A DNA stretch of 64,000 nucleotides from 2-02-FULL-55-14 sp964581115. GTDB lineage: Bacteria > Bacteroidota > Ignavibacteria > UBA10030. The stretch's first letter is position 1; each line of letters opens with the position of its first letter. The notes below the pieces were generated by a model, which worked only from the letters and a program-made list of their open reading frames with translations, did no database searches and was not told the origin of the DNA. This document shows positions 1-8,457 of the stretch, in pieces. Made by a program: the position numbers and the translations under genes. The stretch lies in the NCBI GenBank assembly GCA_964581115.1, contig CAZOMY010000002.1, positions 62,001 to 126,000 of the forward strand, written 5' to 3'.

Positions 1-392
1 CGCATACCGCAGAGTATATCCTCATGACCCTCTCGGTGCTGATCGCCGGCGCGGGCATCTACCTTGCGCGTCGCTGGTACTTCGAGCAACCCGGGGTGCC
101 TAACGCGATCGCGGCCAGATTTCCCCGCATCTACCGCGTTCTGTGGAACAAGTACTACGTCGACGAGGCCTACGATGCCGCGATCGTCCGGCCGATCCTT
201 AAGACCTCCGACGCCTTCCTCTGGAAGGTGTTCGACGTCAAGGTCATCGATGGTGCGGTGAACGGCTCGGGTTGGGTGACGCAGATCGTCGCCTCCTGGC
301 TGCGCAAAATCCAGACAGGCGTTGCACAGTCCTATGCCGTCCTTCTCGTCGGCGGCATTCTGGTCGTCGTTTCGGCACTCCTCTTCTTCTGA
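1..392 (+). CDS. nuoL: NADH-quinone oxidoreductase subunit L, C-terminal part (5' truncated by window)
   Basis: The frame is open from base 3, so this is the last ~129 residues of a gene starting outside the window. The piece has a membrane helix (TLSVLIAGAGIYLA), the NKYYVDEAYD stretch typical of the NuoL C-terminus, a long amphipathic part (DAFLWKVFDVKVIDG) and a final transmembrane helix ending ALLFF. NuoL is the distal antiporter-like proton-pumping subunit of respiratory complex I in the inner membrane. It is followed after 21 bp by nuoM, the usual nuo order. Full-length features such as the pumping Lys/Glu residues are outside the window. Confidence 0.93.
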   Translation, partial: HTAEYILMTLSVLIAGAGIYLARRWYFEQPGVPNAIAARFPRIYRVLWNKYYVDEAYDAAIVRPILKTSDAFLWKVFDVKVIDGAVNGSGWVTQIVASWLRKIQTGVAQSYAVLLVGGILVVVSALLFF

Positions 393-413
393 CAACGATC
401 TTTCGCCCGAGTC

Positions 414-1988
414 ATGTTCTCGAACCTGCTGAGTCTGACCATCTTCCTGCCGCTGGCCGGCATCTTCGTGCTGGCGTTCATGAAGAACGAACATGTGCGC
501 GCGGCGCGCATGACCGGTCTCGTCGTAACGCTGACAACCTTCGTCGTTTCGCTCGGTCTGTGGGCGGGCTTTGACCTCGGCGATCCCGCATTCCAGTTCG
601 TCGAAAAGGCCGTGTGGATACCGTCGTTGAACGTCAGCTATCACGTTGGCATCGATGGCATGGCGCTGGTCCTGATCGTCCTGACGACCTTCCTCACCCC
701 TGTGGCCCTCCTCGGGACGTGGAGGTCGATCGATCATCGGTTGCGCGACTATACGATGATGGTCCTGGCCCTCGAAGTGGGCATGGTCGGCGTCTTCGCC
801 GCGCTCGACACCTTCCTGTTCTACGTGTTCTGGGAGGCGATGCTGATCCCAATGGTCTTCATCATCGGGCTTTGGGGCGGGCAAGACCGCGTGTATGCCG
901 CCGTCAAGTTCTTCCTGTATACCCTGTTTGGGTCGTTGCTGATGCTCGTGGCGATCCTCGCGCTTGGCTACTATGCGTCGCAACAGCCGGGTGGACAATT
1001 CACGACCGACCTGACCGTGCTCACGAGCGTCGGCCCGCGCCTCTCATCGAGCGTGCAGATGTGGCTCTTCCTGGCATTCGCGCTTAGCTTCGCGATCAAA
1101 GTGCCGTTATTCCCGCTGCATACCTGGCTGCCCGATGCGCACGTTCAAGCGCCAACAGCCGGTAGTATTCTGCTCGCCGGCGTCCTCCTGAAAATGGGGA
1201 CGTATGGCTTCATCCGGTTCTGTCTGCCGCTCTTTCCGCATGCCTCGCTGACAGCCATGCCGGTCGTCGCCGTTCTGGCCGTCATCGGTATCGTCTATGG
1301 CGCGCTGGTCGCCATGGTTCAGACCGACATCAAGAAGCTGGTCGCCTATTCATCGGTCTCGCATCTGGGATTCGTCATGCTCGGCATCTTCTCGATGACG
1401 GAGGAGGGGGTGCAGGGGGCCATCATCCAGATGGTCAATCACGGGCTCTCGACAGGTGCCCTCTTCATGCTGGTCGGATTTGTGTATGACCGGACGCACA
1501 GCCGCGCGATCGCCGACTACGGCGGCCTGGCCAAGGTGATGCCCGTATACGCGGTCGCGATGATGCTCATGACCCTTTCGTCGATCGGCCTGCCCGGCTT
1601 GAACGGGTTCGTCGGGGAATTCCTGATCATGCTCGGGGCGTTCCGGTCGGTCGCGCTCGGGTCGGTCGCCTATACCGTCGTGGCTGCCACGGGCGTGATC
1701 CTCTCGGCCGTCTACATGCTGTGGATGTATCAGCGGGTGTTCCTCGGACCGGTTCGCGACGGCGGCAAGTACCACGGAGAATTCGTACTCGACCTAGATC
1801 GACGTGAGATCGGGTCGTTGATCCCCATCGCCGTCTTCATCGTCTGGATCGGGGTGTACCCGGGGACGTTTCTGAGTGTCTCGGCTCCGGCGGCCAAGAA
1901 GGTCGTGACGCTCATCGAGCAGGTACGCCGCGGCACGGTGCCGAACGTGGCTTCGACCGGGTCTGTTGAGCTGCCGCCGAGCCGCTGA
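414..1988 (+). CDS. nuoM: NADH-quinone oxidoreductase subunit M
   Basis: 524 aa, normal NuoM length, with about 14 hydrophobic helices. The conserved antiporter-like core is visible: the helix-5 glutamate in FWEAMLIPM (E141), the helix-7 lysine in FAIKVPLFPL (K229), LHTWLPDAH at 235-243 and a further lysine near 260. It forms one of the three proton channels of complex I. The start has no clear Shine-Dalgarno sequence. Its stop overlaps the next start by one base (TGATG at 1986-1990), indicating translational coupling to the antiporter gene. Confidence 0.96.
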   Translation: MFSNLLSLTIFLPLAGIFVLAFMKNEHVRAARMTGLVVTLTTFVVSLGLWAGFDLGDPAFQFVEKAVWIPSLNVSYHVGIDGMALVLIVLTTFLTPVALLGTWRSIDHRLRDYTMMVLALEVGMVGVFAALDTFLFYVFWEAMLIPMVFIIGLWGGQDRVYAAVKFFLYTLFGSLLMLVAILALGYYASQQPGGQFTTDLTVLTSVGPRLSSSVQMWLFLAFALSFAIKVPLFPLHTWLPDAHVQAPTAGSILLAGVLLKMGTYGFIRFCLPLFPHASLTAMPVVAVLAVIGIVYGALVAMVQTDIKKLVAYSSVSHLGFVMLGIFSMTEEGVQGAIIQMVNHGLSTGALFMLVGFVYDRTHSRAIADYGGLAKVMPVYAVAMMLMTLSSIGLPGLNGFVGEFLIMLGAFRSVALGSVAYTVVAATGVILSAVYMLWMYQRVFLGPVRDGGKYHGEFVLDLDRREIGSLIPIAVFIVWIGVYPGTFLSVSAPAAKKVVTLIEQVRRGTVPNVASTGSVELPPSR

Positions 1989-3436
1989 TGGTGCTCAAGC
2001 GCCGACGAAGAGAGTTGTTGGCCTGGTATGCCGGGGTGTCGTTGCTGGTCCTGGCGGTGGCCAATGCTGTTCCAGAGGTGTGGGACGGGGTCCATGCCGT
2101 GGACGCAACTCCATGGCTTTCGCTTCCATTCGTCGTCCTGCTCCTTTCGATCGCCGCGGCGCCGTTCATCAACCGGCATTGGTGGGAGGCCAACTACGCG
2201 TCCGTCGCGCTTACGCTCGGCGTCATCGTCGCGGGCGTGTACACCACGGCGTACGGAGCGGGTCTGCGGGTTGCGCACACGTTCGCCGAGTATATCAGCT
2301 TCATCTCGCTGATCGGTTCGCTGTTCGTCGTTGCCGGAGGCATCCACATCGGCGTACGGGGCCGCGCGACGCCGGAGGAGAATGTCGTCGTTCTGGCATT
2401 GGCGGCCGTTCTGGCCAATGTCCTTGGGACCACCGGTGCCTCGATGGTCTTCATCCGTCCGTATCTGCGGATGAATCGTTCCCGGTTCCGGCCGTTCCAT
2501 GGAGTGTTCTTCATCTTTCTCGTCAGCAACATCGGCGGGGGTTTGACGCCGATCGGTGATCCGCCGCTGTTCCTGGGCTACCTGAAGCACATTCCGTTCT
2601 TCTGGGTGGCCGATCGCGTCGGGGTTGTCTGGCTTCTGACGATGGTGCTGGTCCTGGCCATGTTCTACGTCGTCGACCGGCGTTCGTTCCAACATCTTCC
2701 ACACCGTTCACAGGATGCGGCTCATGCGCCCGACGAGACACGCGTCTCGGGGGTGCACAATATCGTGTTTCTCTTTGTGATCGTGGCGGCCGTCTTCATC
2801 GAGGCCCCGGCCCCGCGGATGCTGCGCGAAGTGGTCATGTGGGGCGCCGCGCTGGCTTCGCTCATCACGACGCGCGGCGACATCTATCATCACAATGAGT
2901 TCACGTTCGCTCCGGTGCGCGAAGTGTCATTCCTGTTCGCCGGGATCTTTCTGACGATGATCCCTGCGCTGGATTGGCTGGCGCTTCATGCGGCCTCGGT
3001 CGGTTTGACGACCCCGGGGCAATTCTACTGGGCGACGGGTGTCTTGTCCAGCGTGCTCGACAATGCGCCGACGTATCTGAACTTCCTCAGCACGGCGTTC
3101 GGTCTGCACGGAGCTTCGCTCGATAACGCTGCCCACATGGCAGCCATGCTGGGGAGCGCGACGCCGGAATCGCTCGGCTTGGTCAACCCCCTGCCGGGGG
3201 CGGTCCTTGCCATCACGGCCGGATCGTCGCAGTTCATTGTGGCGGTCTCGGTGTCATCGGTCTTCTTTGGGGCCATGACATACATCGGCAACGGGCCGAA
3301 CTTCATGGTCAAGTCGATCGTCGAGGCGTCGAAGTTGCCGGCGCCGGGTTTCTTCGAATATGTCTGGAAATACGCCGTACCGGTGTTGCTGCCGGTCTAT
3401 GCGCTCATCTGGTTCCTGTTCTTCCGTGCCGGCTGA
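1988..3436 (+). CDS. NhaD/CitMHS-type Na+/H+ antiporter-like protein inside the nuo operon
   Basis: 482 aa polytopic membrane protein. Family-like segments are NVLGTTGASMVF (about 144-155), the re-entrant-loop-like SNIGGGLTPIGDPPLF (180-195) and LDNAPTYLNF in the C-terminal half, matching the ion-transporter/NhaD-CitMHS superfamily in which such Asn/Asp/Thr/Gly clusters form the ion site. Automatic annotations usually call these sodium:proton antiporters; substrate specificity cannot be read from sequence. It starts on the last base of the nuoM stop and lies ~50 bp before nuoN, so it is almost certainly co-transcribed with complex I. It could still carry a carboxylate rather than sodium. Confidence 0.8.
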   Translation: MVLKRRRRELLAWYAGVSLLVLAVANAVPEVWDGVHAVDATPWLSLPFVVLLLSIAAAPFINRHWWEANYASVALTLGVIVAGVYTTAYGAGLRVAHTFAEYISFISLIGSLFVVAGGIHIGVRGRATPEENVVVLALAAVLANVLGTTGASMVFIRPYLRMNRSRFRPFHGVFFIFLVSNIGGGLTPIGDPPLFLGYLKHIPFFWVADRVGVVWLLTMVLVLAMFYVVDRRSFQHLPHRSQDAAHAPDETRVSGVHNIVFLFVIVAAVFIEAPAPRMLREVVMWGAALASLITTRGDIYHHNEFTFAPVREVSFLFAGIFLTMIPALDWLALHAASVGLTTPGQFYWATGVLSSVLDNAPTYLNFLSTAFGLHGASLDNAAHMAAMLGSATPESLGLVNPLPGAVLAITAGSSQFIVAVSVSSVFFGAMTYIGNGPNFMVKSIVEASKLPAPGFFEYVWKYAVPVLLPVYALIWFLFFRAG

Positions 3437-3487
3437 CGGTGCGGTCCATCGGCGGTCGTTTCCGACGCCTCAAACGTGCTCGAACGT

Positions 3488-4909
3488 ATGCTGACGTACA
3501 CCGATCTTACGCTCACAATGCCGCTGTTCTCGCTGACCGTGACGGTCCTGCTCATCATCATCGCCGAGGCCGCTCGAGTGGGCCGGGCCCGGTTCTCGAA
3601 CTTCCTGGCGATCACGGGGCTGATCGTAACGGCCTTGCTCGCAGGCCTCAATCTGAGGGAGAGTGGCCAGGCGTTCCAGGGGATGGTCATGACGGACGCC
3701 ACGACCTCGTACGTCATGATGCTGCTGTCGCTGGCCGGCATCATCACCTCGCTGGTGGCGCGGCCCTACTTCGAGCACCGCGACGCCCACCGCGGAGAAT
3801 TCTATGTCCTCCTGCTCTTCGCCGTCATCGGCATGTCGCTCATGGCGTCGGCGAACGATCTCATCACGCTGTTCCTCGGCATTGAATTGATGTCGTTCTG
3901 TCTGTATGTCATGTCCGGTTTCGAGCGGACGAAGGACAAGCAGAACGAATCGGCTCTGAAGTATTTCCTTCTGGGGTCGTTCGCCAGCGCATTCCTGCTG
4001 TACGGCATGGCCCTCATCTACGGTTCGGTCGGCAGCACCAACTTCGACGCCATCGCGCGCGCGTATGCCGGTCTGTCGAATCAGCCGCTCTTCCTCCTTG
4101 GGACGGCGCTCCTGATCGTCGGGCTTGGATTCAAGGTCGCGGCCGTTCCCTTCCATATGTGGGCTCCCGACGTCTACGAAGGCGCGCCGACGGTCGTCAC
4201 CGGGTTCATGGCCACGGCGGCGAAGTCGGCGGCCTTCGCGGCCCTGGCCATCGTGATGATCCGCACCTTCGATGTGGCGGGTAGTGCCACCGCCGACGTG
4301 CTCGCCTTGCTGTCGGCGGCATCGATGATCCTGGGGAATATTGTCGCCATCGCCCAGACGAACCTCAAGAGAATGCTGGCATACTCCTCCATCGCTCACG
4401 CAGGATATCTGCTGACGGGTGTGGCCGCCGGCAGTGCCGAGGGATTTGCCGGTGTGTTCCTGTATCTGACGGCCTACACGGCCACGACGCTGGGAGCGTT
4501 CGCCGTGATCGGATGGCATGAGCGCTCCAATGACGAGGGAACCTCGCTCGACGACTACACCGGCCTGGGCCGGCATCAGCCCGTGCTGGCGGCCGTGATG
4601 GCGCTCTTCATGTTCTCACTCACCGGCATTCCGCCGTTTGCCGGATTCATCGGCAAGTACTATGTGTTCATGGCCGCCGTCCGCGCCGACCTCACCTGGC
4701 TGGCCGTCGTCGGCGTCTTGACGAGCGCAGTGTCGGCATACTACTATCTTCGTGTCATCGTCATGATGTACTTCCGCGACCGGGATGGCGACCACATTCC
4801 ATTGCCGCGGATCCCCGTCATGATGGCGCTCGGCTTGACCGCCCTGCTTGTCATCGTCGTCGGAGTCCTACCTTCGACGGTGTTGCAGCTCTTTGTTCCG
4901 GCGCCCTGA
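3488..4909 (+). CDS. nuoN: NADH-quinone oxidoreductase subunit N
   Basis: About 473 aa from the ATG at 3488; a GTG at 3476 in the same frame is an alternative, and neither has a convincing ribosome-binding site. NuoN hallmarks are the helix-5 glutamate in FLGIELMSFCLYV, the lysine in GLGFKVAAVPFH and HMWAPDVYEGAP, followed by the broken-helix region. It is the third antiporter-like membrane subunit of complex I and closes the visible operon. It is separated from nuoM by the antiporter gene instead of following it directly. Confidence 0.95.
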   Translation: MLTYTDLTLTMPLFSLTVTVLLIIIAEAARVGRARFSNFLAITGLIVTALLAGLNLRESGQAFQGMVMTDATTSYVMMLLSLAGIITSLVARPYFEHRDAHRGEFYVLLLFAVIGMSLMASANDLITLFLGIELMSFCLYVMSGFERTKDKQNESALKYFLLGSFASAFLLYGMALIYGSVGSTNFDAIARAYAGLSNQPLFLLGTALLIVGLGFKVAAVPFHMWAPDVYEGAPTVVTGFMATAAKSAAFAALAIVMIRTFDVAGSATADVLALLSAASMILGNIVAIAQTNLKRMLAYSSIAHAGYLLTGVAAGSAEGFAGVFLYLTAYTATTLGAFAVIGWHERSNDEGTSLDDYTGLGRHQPVLAAVMALFMFSLTGIPPFAGFIGKYYVFMAAVRADLTWLAVVGVLTSAVSAYYYLRVIVMMYFRDRDGDHIPLPRIPVMMALGLTALLVIVVGVLPSTVLQLFVPAP

Positions 4910-4928
4910 TCCCCACACGAGGGCAACC

Positions 4929-6488
4929 ATGCTGACGGTTGTCTCGGCGGCGGAGATGCGGCGGTGCGATGAGACCGCCATCCGCCGGTTCAAGATCCCC
5001 GGCCTCCTGCTGATGGACCGCGCCGGTATGGCCGCGGCACATTGGCTTCTTCGACACTTCTCTCCGTTGCGTGACCGCAACGTTCTGATCGTCTGTGGCC
5101 CCGGCAACAACGGAGGCGACGGCTTTGTGGTCGCCCGCACACTGGCCAATCACGGCGCCCGCGTCACCGTGGTCCTGGTCGCCAGGACCTCCGCGCTTCG
5201 CGGTGACGCTGCGTCCCACTTCTCACTGCTTCAACGCGAGGCGCGAGCTCTCCCCGGACGGTTGTCGATCGTCCCGTTCGGACGGGCTAGCGCTCACAGC
5301 ACATCACCTCCCGCGCTCGTCGTCGACGCGTTGTTCGGTACCGGATTCCACGGCAAGCCGCGGGGCACCGCTGCGCGGGCCATCGAATGGATCAACGGCC
5401 TTGGCGCGCCCGTTGCCTCATTGGATATCCCCTCGGGTGTGAACGCCACCACCGGCGTCGCGGAGGGTGCGGCTGTTCGCGCATCGGCGACGGTCACGTT
5501 CGGTCTGCTTAAGACAGGACTACTGCTGAATGCGGGTCGCGAACGATCGGGGCACGTGACATGCGTCGACATCGGGCTTCCGTCGGCCGTGTCGGGAGAT
5601 CGCCGGTTGCGCACCCGCATGGTGCAGCAAAGCGATCTCTCCATCGTCCTCGGTCCCCGGCCGCACCGGCTGCACAAATACTCGGCGGGCAAGGTCCTGT
5701 TGATCGCGGGTTCGAAAGGCTACACCGGCGCCGCAACGCTGGCGGCACTGTCAGCGCTTCGCACGGGGGCAGGCGCGGTCGTCGTCGCACATCCGGAATC
5801 GATCCATCCGGTGCTGGCCCGCAAATTGACCGAGCCGATCCTACAGCCGCTGCCTTCATCCAGCGACGGCTCATTTGCGCCCGAAGCGCTTCCGGCCGTT
5901 CTGGAACGGTGTACATGGGCCGATGCGGTCGTCGTCGGTCCGGGTCTGGGACGCTCCTCGTCCGCCGCCGCATTTCTCGAAGGATTGCTGGACCGTTGCG
6001 AACGGCCGACGGTGATCGATGCCGATGCTTTGACGCTGATGGCCGAATTTGGCCGGAGGGGATGGTACGGGAAGGATTGGATCCTCACGCCGCATGCCGG
6101 GGAGTTTGGCCGCTTGGCCGGCTTGACAGCCGAAGGCGCAGAATCGGATCGGGTGGAAGCGGTCCGCACGCTGGCACGACGGCAACGCCGGACGGTCGTC
6201 CTCAAAGGATCACCGACGTGTACGGCCTCGCCGGATGGACTGGTGGCCATCAACAGTTCGGGAAACGAGGGCATGGCGACCGTCGGCTCGGGTGACGTCC
6301 TTGCCGGCGTCATCGGAGGATTGTGCGCGCAAGGGAAGGATCCTTTCACCGCCGCGTGGAGCGGCGTCTGGCTGCACGGCCGGGCGGGAGATCTGGCCAA
6401 GGGACGTTACGGAGGGCGGTCGTTGCTCGCAGGCGATCTCCTGGAGCACCTACCGCAGGCGCTGCGCGATGGAGGAGAGCCCGGTTGA
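4929..6488 (+). CDS. nnr: Bifunctional NAD(P)H-hydrate epimerase / ADP(ATP)-dependent dehydratase
   Basis: 519 aa from ATG 4929; the frame stays open upstream but that part overlaps nuoN and is not homologous. The N-terminal YjeF_N epimerase half has CGPGNNGGDGFVVAR (about 57-71) and the DIPSGVNA loop. The C-terminal ribokinase-like dehydratase half begins at GSKGYTGAA and carries LTPHAGEF and the GSGDVLAGVIGG nucleotide/catalytic motif. The enzyme repairs hydrated NADH and NADPH, epimerising the R form and dehydrating the S form. It starts 19 bp after nuoN; any functional link to complex I is inference. Confidence 0.94.
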   Translation: MLTVVSAAEMRRCDETAIRRFKIPGLLLMDRAGMAAAHWLLRHFSPLRDRNVLIVCGPGNNGGDGFVVARTLANHGARVTVVLVARTSALRGDAASHFSLLQREARALPGRLSIVPFGRASAHSTSPPALVVDALFGTGFHGKPRGTAARAIEWINGLGAPVASLDIPSGVNATTGVAEGAAVRASATVTFGLLKTGLLLNAGRERSGHVTCVDIGLPSAVSGDRRLRTRMVQQSDLSIVLGPRPHRLHKYSAGKVLLIAGSKGYTGAATLAALSALRTGAGAVVVAHPESIHPVLARKLTEPILQPLPSSSDGSFAPEALPAVLERCTWADAVVVGPGLGRSSSAAAFLEGLLDRCERPTVIDADALTLMAEFGRRGWYGKDWILTPHAGEFGRLAGLTAEGAESDRVEAVRTLARRQRRTVVLKGSPTCTASPDGLVAINSSGNEGMATVGSGDVLAGVIGGLCAQGKDPFTAAWSGVWLHGRAGDLAKGRYGGRSLLAGDLLEHLPQALRDGGEPG

Positions 6489-6874
6489 GAGAAGCGGTGA
6501 GGAATCAAGGACCGCTGGTGGCGTGGGCGGTCACGATCTTTGTGTTGTCCTCGCTGCCGCAGGTCTCGCGGGTGCCGTTGCCGTACCACCTGGACAAACT
6601 GGTACATGCGGTCGTGTACGGCATCCTGGCCTGGACAGCGCAGCGCGCCTTCTTTCACCAATCGTGGTGGCCGGCGGGTCGCACCTGGTCGATCGCGCTC
6701 GCGATCGGGTTCACGACGTTGTACGGCCTCACGGATGAGTTTCACCAATCGTTCGTCCCGGGGCGCGTCTCGAGCGTGCTCGACCTGGGGGCCGATGTGC
6801 TGGGAGCGGTCGTGGCGACGAGTCTGATCGCATGGCGCCGACGCGCTAAAGAGCGGCGTGTCGCGCGCAATTGA
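6485..6874 (+). CDS. VanZ-like family membrane protein
   Basis: 129 aa from TTG 6485 (4-bp overlap with the preceding stop); GTG 6497 is an alternative start. Four hydrophobic segments and the VanZ signature are visible: HLDKLVHAVVYG near the N-terminus, then GLTDEFHQ, followed by GRVSSVLDLGADVLGA. The molecular role of this family is not established apart from the founding member in teicoplanin resistance. Overlap with the nnr gene suggests co-translation. Confidence 0.82.
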   Translation: MREAVRNQGPLVAWAVTIFVLSSLPQVSRVPLPYHLDKLVHAVVYGILAWTAQRAFFHQSWWPAGRTWSIALAIGFTTLYGLTDEFHQSFVPGRVSSVLDLGADVLGAVVATSLIAWRRRAKERRVARN

Positions 6875-6900
6875 TTTGAAGCCGAAATCCTGCTATCTTG
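6871..6900 (+). promoter_or_regulatory. Bacteroidota-type promoter before tgt
   Basis: TTG (6871-6873), exactly 20 bases, then TATCTTG (6894-6900), matching TTG-N20-TAnnTTTG. It overlaps the end of the VanZ-like gene. The expected transcript would begin around 6904, just before the hairpin at 6909. Confidence 0.6.
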
Positions 6901-6908
6901 TCCAAGTC

Positions 6909-6935
6909 CGCCGGAACATGTCCCGGCGTTTTTTG
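6909..6935 (+). terminator. Terminator-like hairpin in the tgt leader
   Basis: CGCCGG (6909-6914), an 8-nt loop, CCGGCG (6923-6928), then six T. It could end the VanZ transcript. However, the promoter-like motif at 6871-6900 lies upstream and the tgt ATG follows 29 nt after the stem, so it may instead be a leader attenuator. Confidence 0.65.
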
Positions 6936-6957
6936 TTCCTCCACACGGTCGGCTGCC

Positions 6958-8088
6958 ATGTTCACGCTCGAAGGTCAGGACGGCTCCGCTCGGGCGGGTC
7001 GTCTGCGGACCGGCCATGGCGAAGTGCTCACGCCGGTGTTCATGCCGGTCGGGACGCAAGGGACGGTCAAGGCCGTCGACCAGCGCGACCTCGCCGAGCT
7101 CGACGTGCAGATCATTCTGGGCAACACGTACCATCTGTATCTACGGCCCGGAACAGAGATCCTGGAGAAGTTCGGAGGATTGCACGGTTTCATGCGGTGG
7201 GACCGTGCGATCCTGACGGACAGCGGAGGCTATCAGGTCTTCAGCCTTTCCGAGCTGCGGACCATCCGAGAGGAGGGTGTCACGTTCAAGTCGCACCTGG
7301 ATGGGTCCACACATCTGTTCACGCCCGAACAGGTCGTGCAGGTTCAGCGTTCGATCGGCTCGGATATCATGATGGTGCTCGATGAGTGTGCGCCGTTTCC
7401 CTGCGAGCACGAATACGCCCGTCGGTCTGTGGACCTGACCACCCGTTGGGCCGAACGGTCGCGCAACGCCTTCGAAAGTTCGTCTCCGCTTTACGGTCGA
7501 ACCCAGATGCAGTTCGGCATCGTGCAAGGAGGCACATACGATGACCTGAGAGCCCGCAGTGCCGAGGCCATAGTTTCCATGGGATTCGAGGGCCATGCGA
7601 TCGGAGGCTTGGCCGTGGGCGAGGAAGCGGCCGAGATGTACCGGATCGTTGACAACGTGATACCGCGGCTACCTGGCGCCCGTCCGAGGTATCTCATGGG
7701 GGTGGGCACTCCGGAGAACTTGATCGAGGCGGTGGCTCGAGGCGTGGACATGTTCGACTGCGTCTTGCCGACGCGGAACGGCAGGAACGGACAGGTCTTT
7801 ACGTCCGCGGGAACCCTGAATCTGCGGAATGCCGTTCATCGGGACGATGAACGACCCTTGGACGGAAGCTGTCCCTGCAGCACCTGTGGCAGATACTCGC
7901 GCGCGTATCTCCGGCATCTCTTCATGGCGAAGGAAGTGCTGGGCCTGCACTTGGCCACGATCCACAACCTGACATTCTATCAGAACCTTATGCGCGACAT
8001 GCGCGCGGCGATCATCGAGGGCCGGTTCGCGGCATGGAAGATGTCGACGCTGTCGGGCATGTCAAACGAGATCGCCGCACCCAACTAA
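6958..8088 (+). CDS. tgt: Queuine tRNA-ribosyltransferase (TGT)
   Basis: 376 aa from ATG 6958; the open frame upstream runs through the hairpin and is not part of the family. The TIM-barrel TGT motifs are DSGGYQVFSL (catalytic Asp about 88), GGLAVGE, the second catalytic Asp region (DMFDCVLPTRNGRNG) and the C-terminal zinc site CPCSTCGRYSRAYLRH. It exchanges guanine at the wobble base of Asp, Asn, His and Tyr tRNAs for preQ1. The pathway's last step, queG, is also in this window at 34977. Confidence 0.97.
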   Translation: MFTLEGQDGSARAGRLRTGHGEVLTPVFMPVGTQGTVKAVDQRDLAELDVQIILGNTYHLYLRPGTEILEKFGGLHGFMRWDRAILTDSGGYQVFSLSELRTIREEGVTFKSHLDGSTHLFTPEQVVQVQRSIGSDIMMVLDECAPFPCEHEYARRSVDLTTRWAERSRNAFESSSPLYGRTQMQFGIVQGGTYDDLRARSAEAIVSMGFEGHAIGGLAVGEEAAEMYRIVDNVIPRLPGARPRYLMGVGTPENLIEAVARGVDMFDCVLPTRNGRNGQVFTSAGTLNLRNAVHRDDERPLDGSCPCSTCGRYSRAYLRHLFMAKEVLGLHLATIHNLTFYQNLMRDMRAAIIEGRFAAWKMSTLSGMSNEIAAPN

Positions 8089-8101
8089 CAAGGAGAGACC
8101 G

Positions 8102-8428
8102 TTGGACGCATTCACCCTCTTGCTCATGGCTCCTCAGGGTCCGGAAGGCCCGGGCCTCATCAGCAATCTGATCCTGTTCGGCAGCATCATCGCCATCTTC
8201 TACTTTATGATCATCCGCCCCCAGCAGAAACGGGAGAAGGAACGCCAGGCCATGCTTTCGGCGCTCAAGAAGGGCGACAAGGTGGTCACCGCCGGAGGTC
8301 TGCACGGTACCGTCGTTGGGATCGAGGAGAAGACCCTGCTCATCCAGATCGCCGATAACGTGAAGGTGAAGGTCGAACGCGGCAGCGTGACGACCATCGT
8401 ACGCGAAGGCGAACCCACAACCAAGTAA
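8102..8428 (+). CDS. yajC: Preprotein translocase subunit YajC
   Basis: 108 aa. The start is TTG 8102, chosen because an AAGGAGAG ribosome-binding site lies just upstream. One transmembrane helix (about 20-40) is followed by the YajC signature IIRPQQKREKE and a small cytoplasmic beta domain (GDKVVTAGGLHG). It is an accessory of SecDF-YidC in the inner membrane. It follows tgt as in many bacteria; the usual secD and secF do not follow here. Confidence 0.93.
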   Translation: MDAFTLLLMAPQGPEGPGLISNLILFGSIIAIFYFMIIRPQQKREKERQAMLSALKKGDKVVTAGGLHGTVVGIEEKTLLIQIADNVKVKVERGSVTTIVREGEPTTK

Positions 8429-8457
8429 GTAACCGCGCAGACCTTCGCGCTGCAGAC

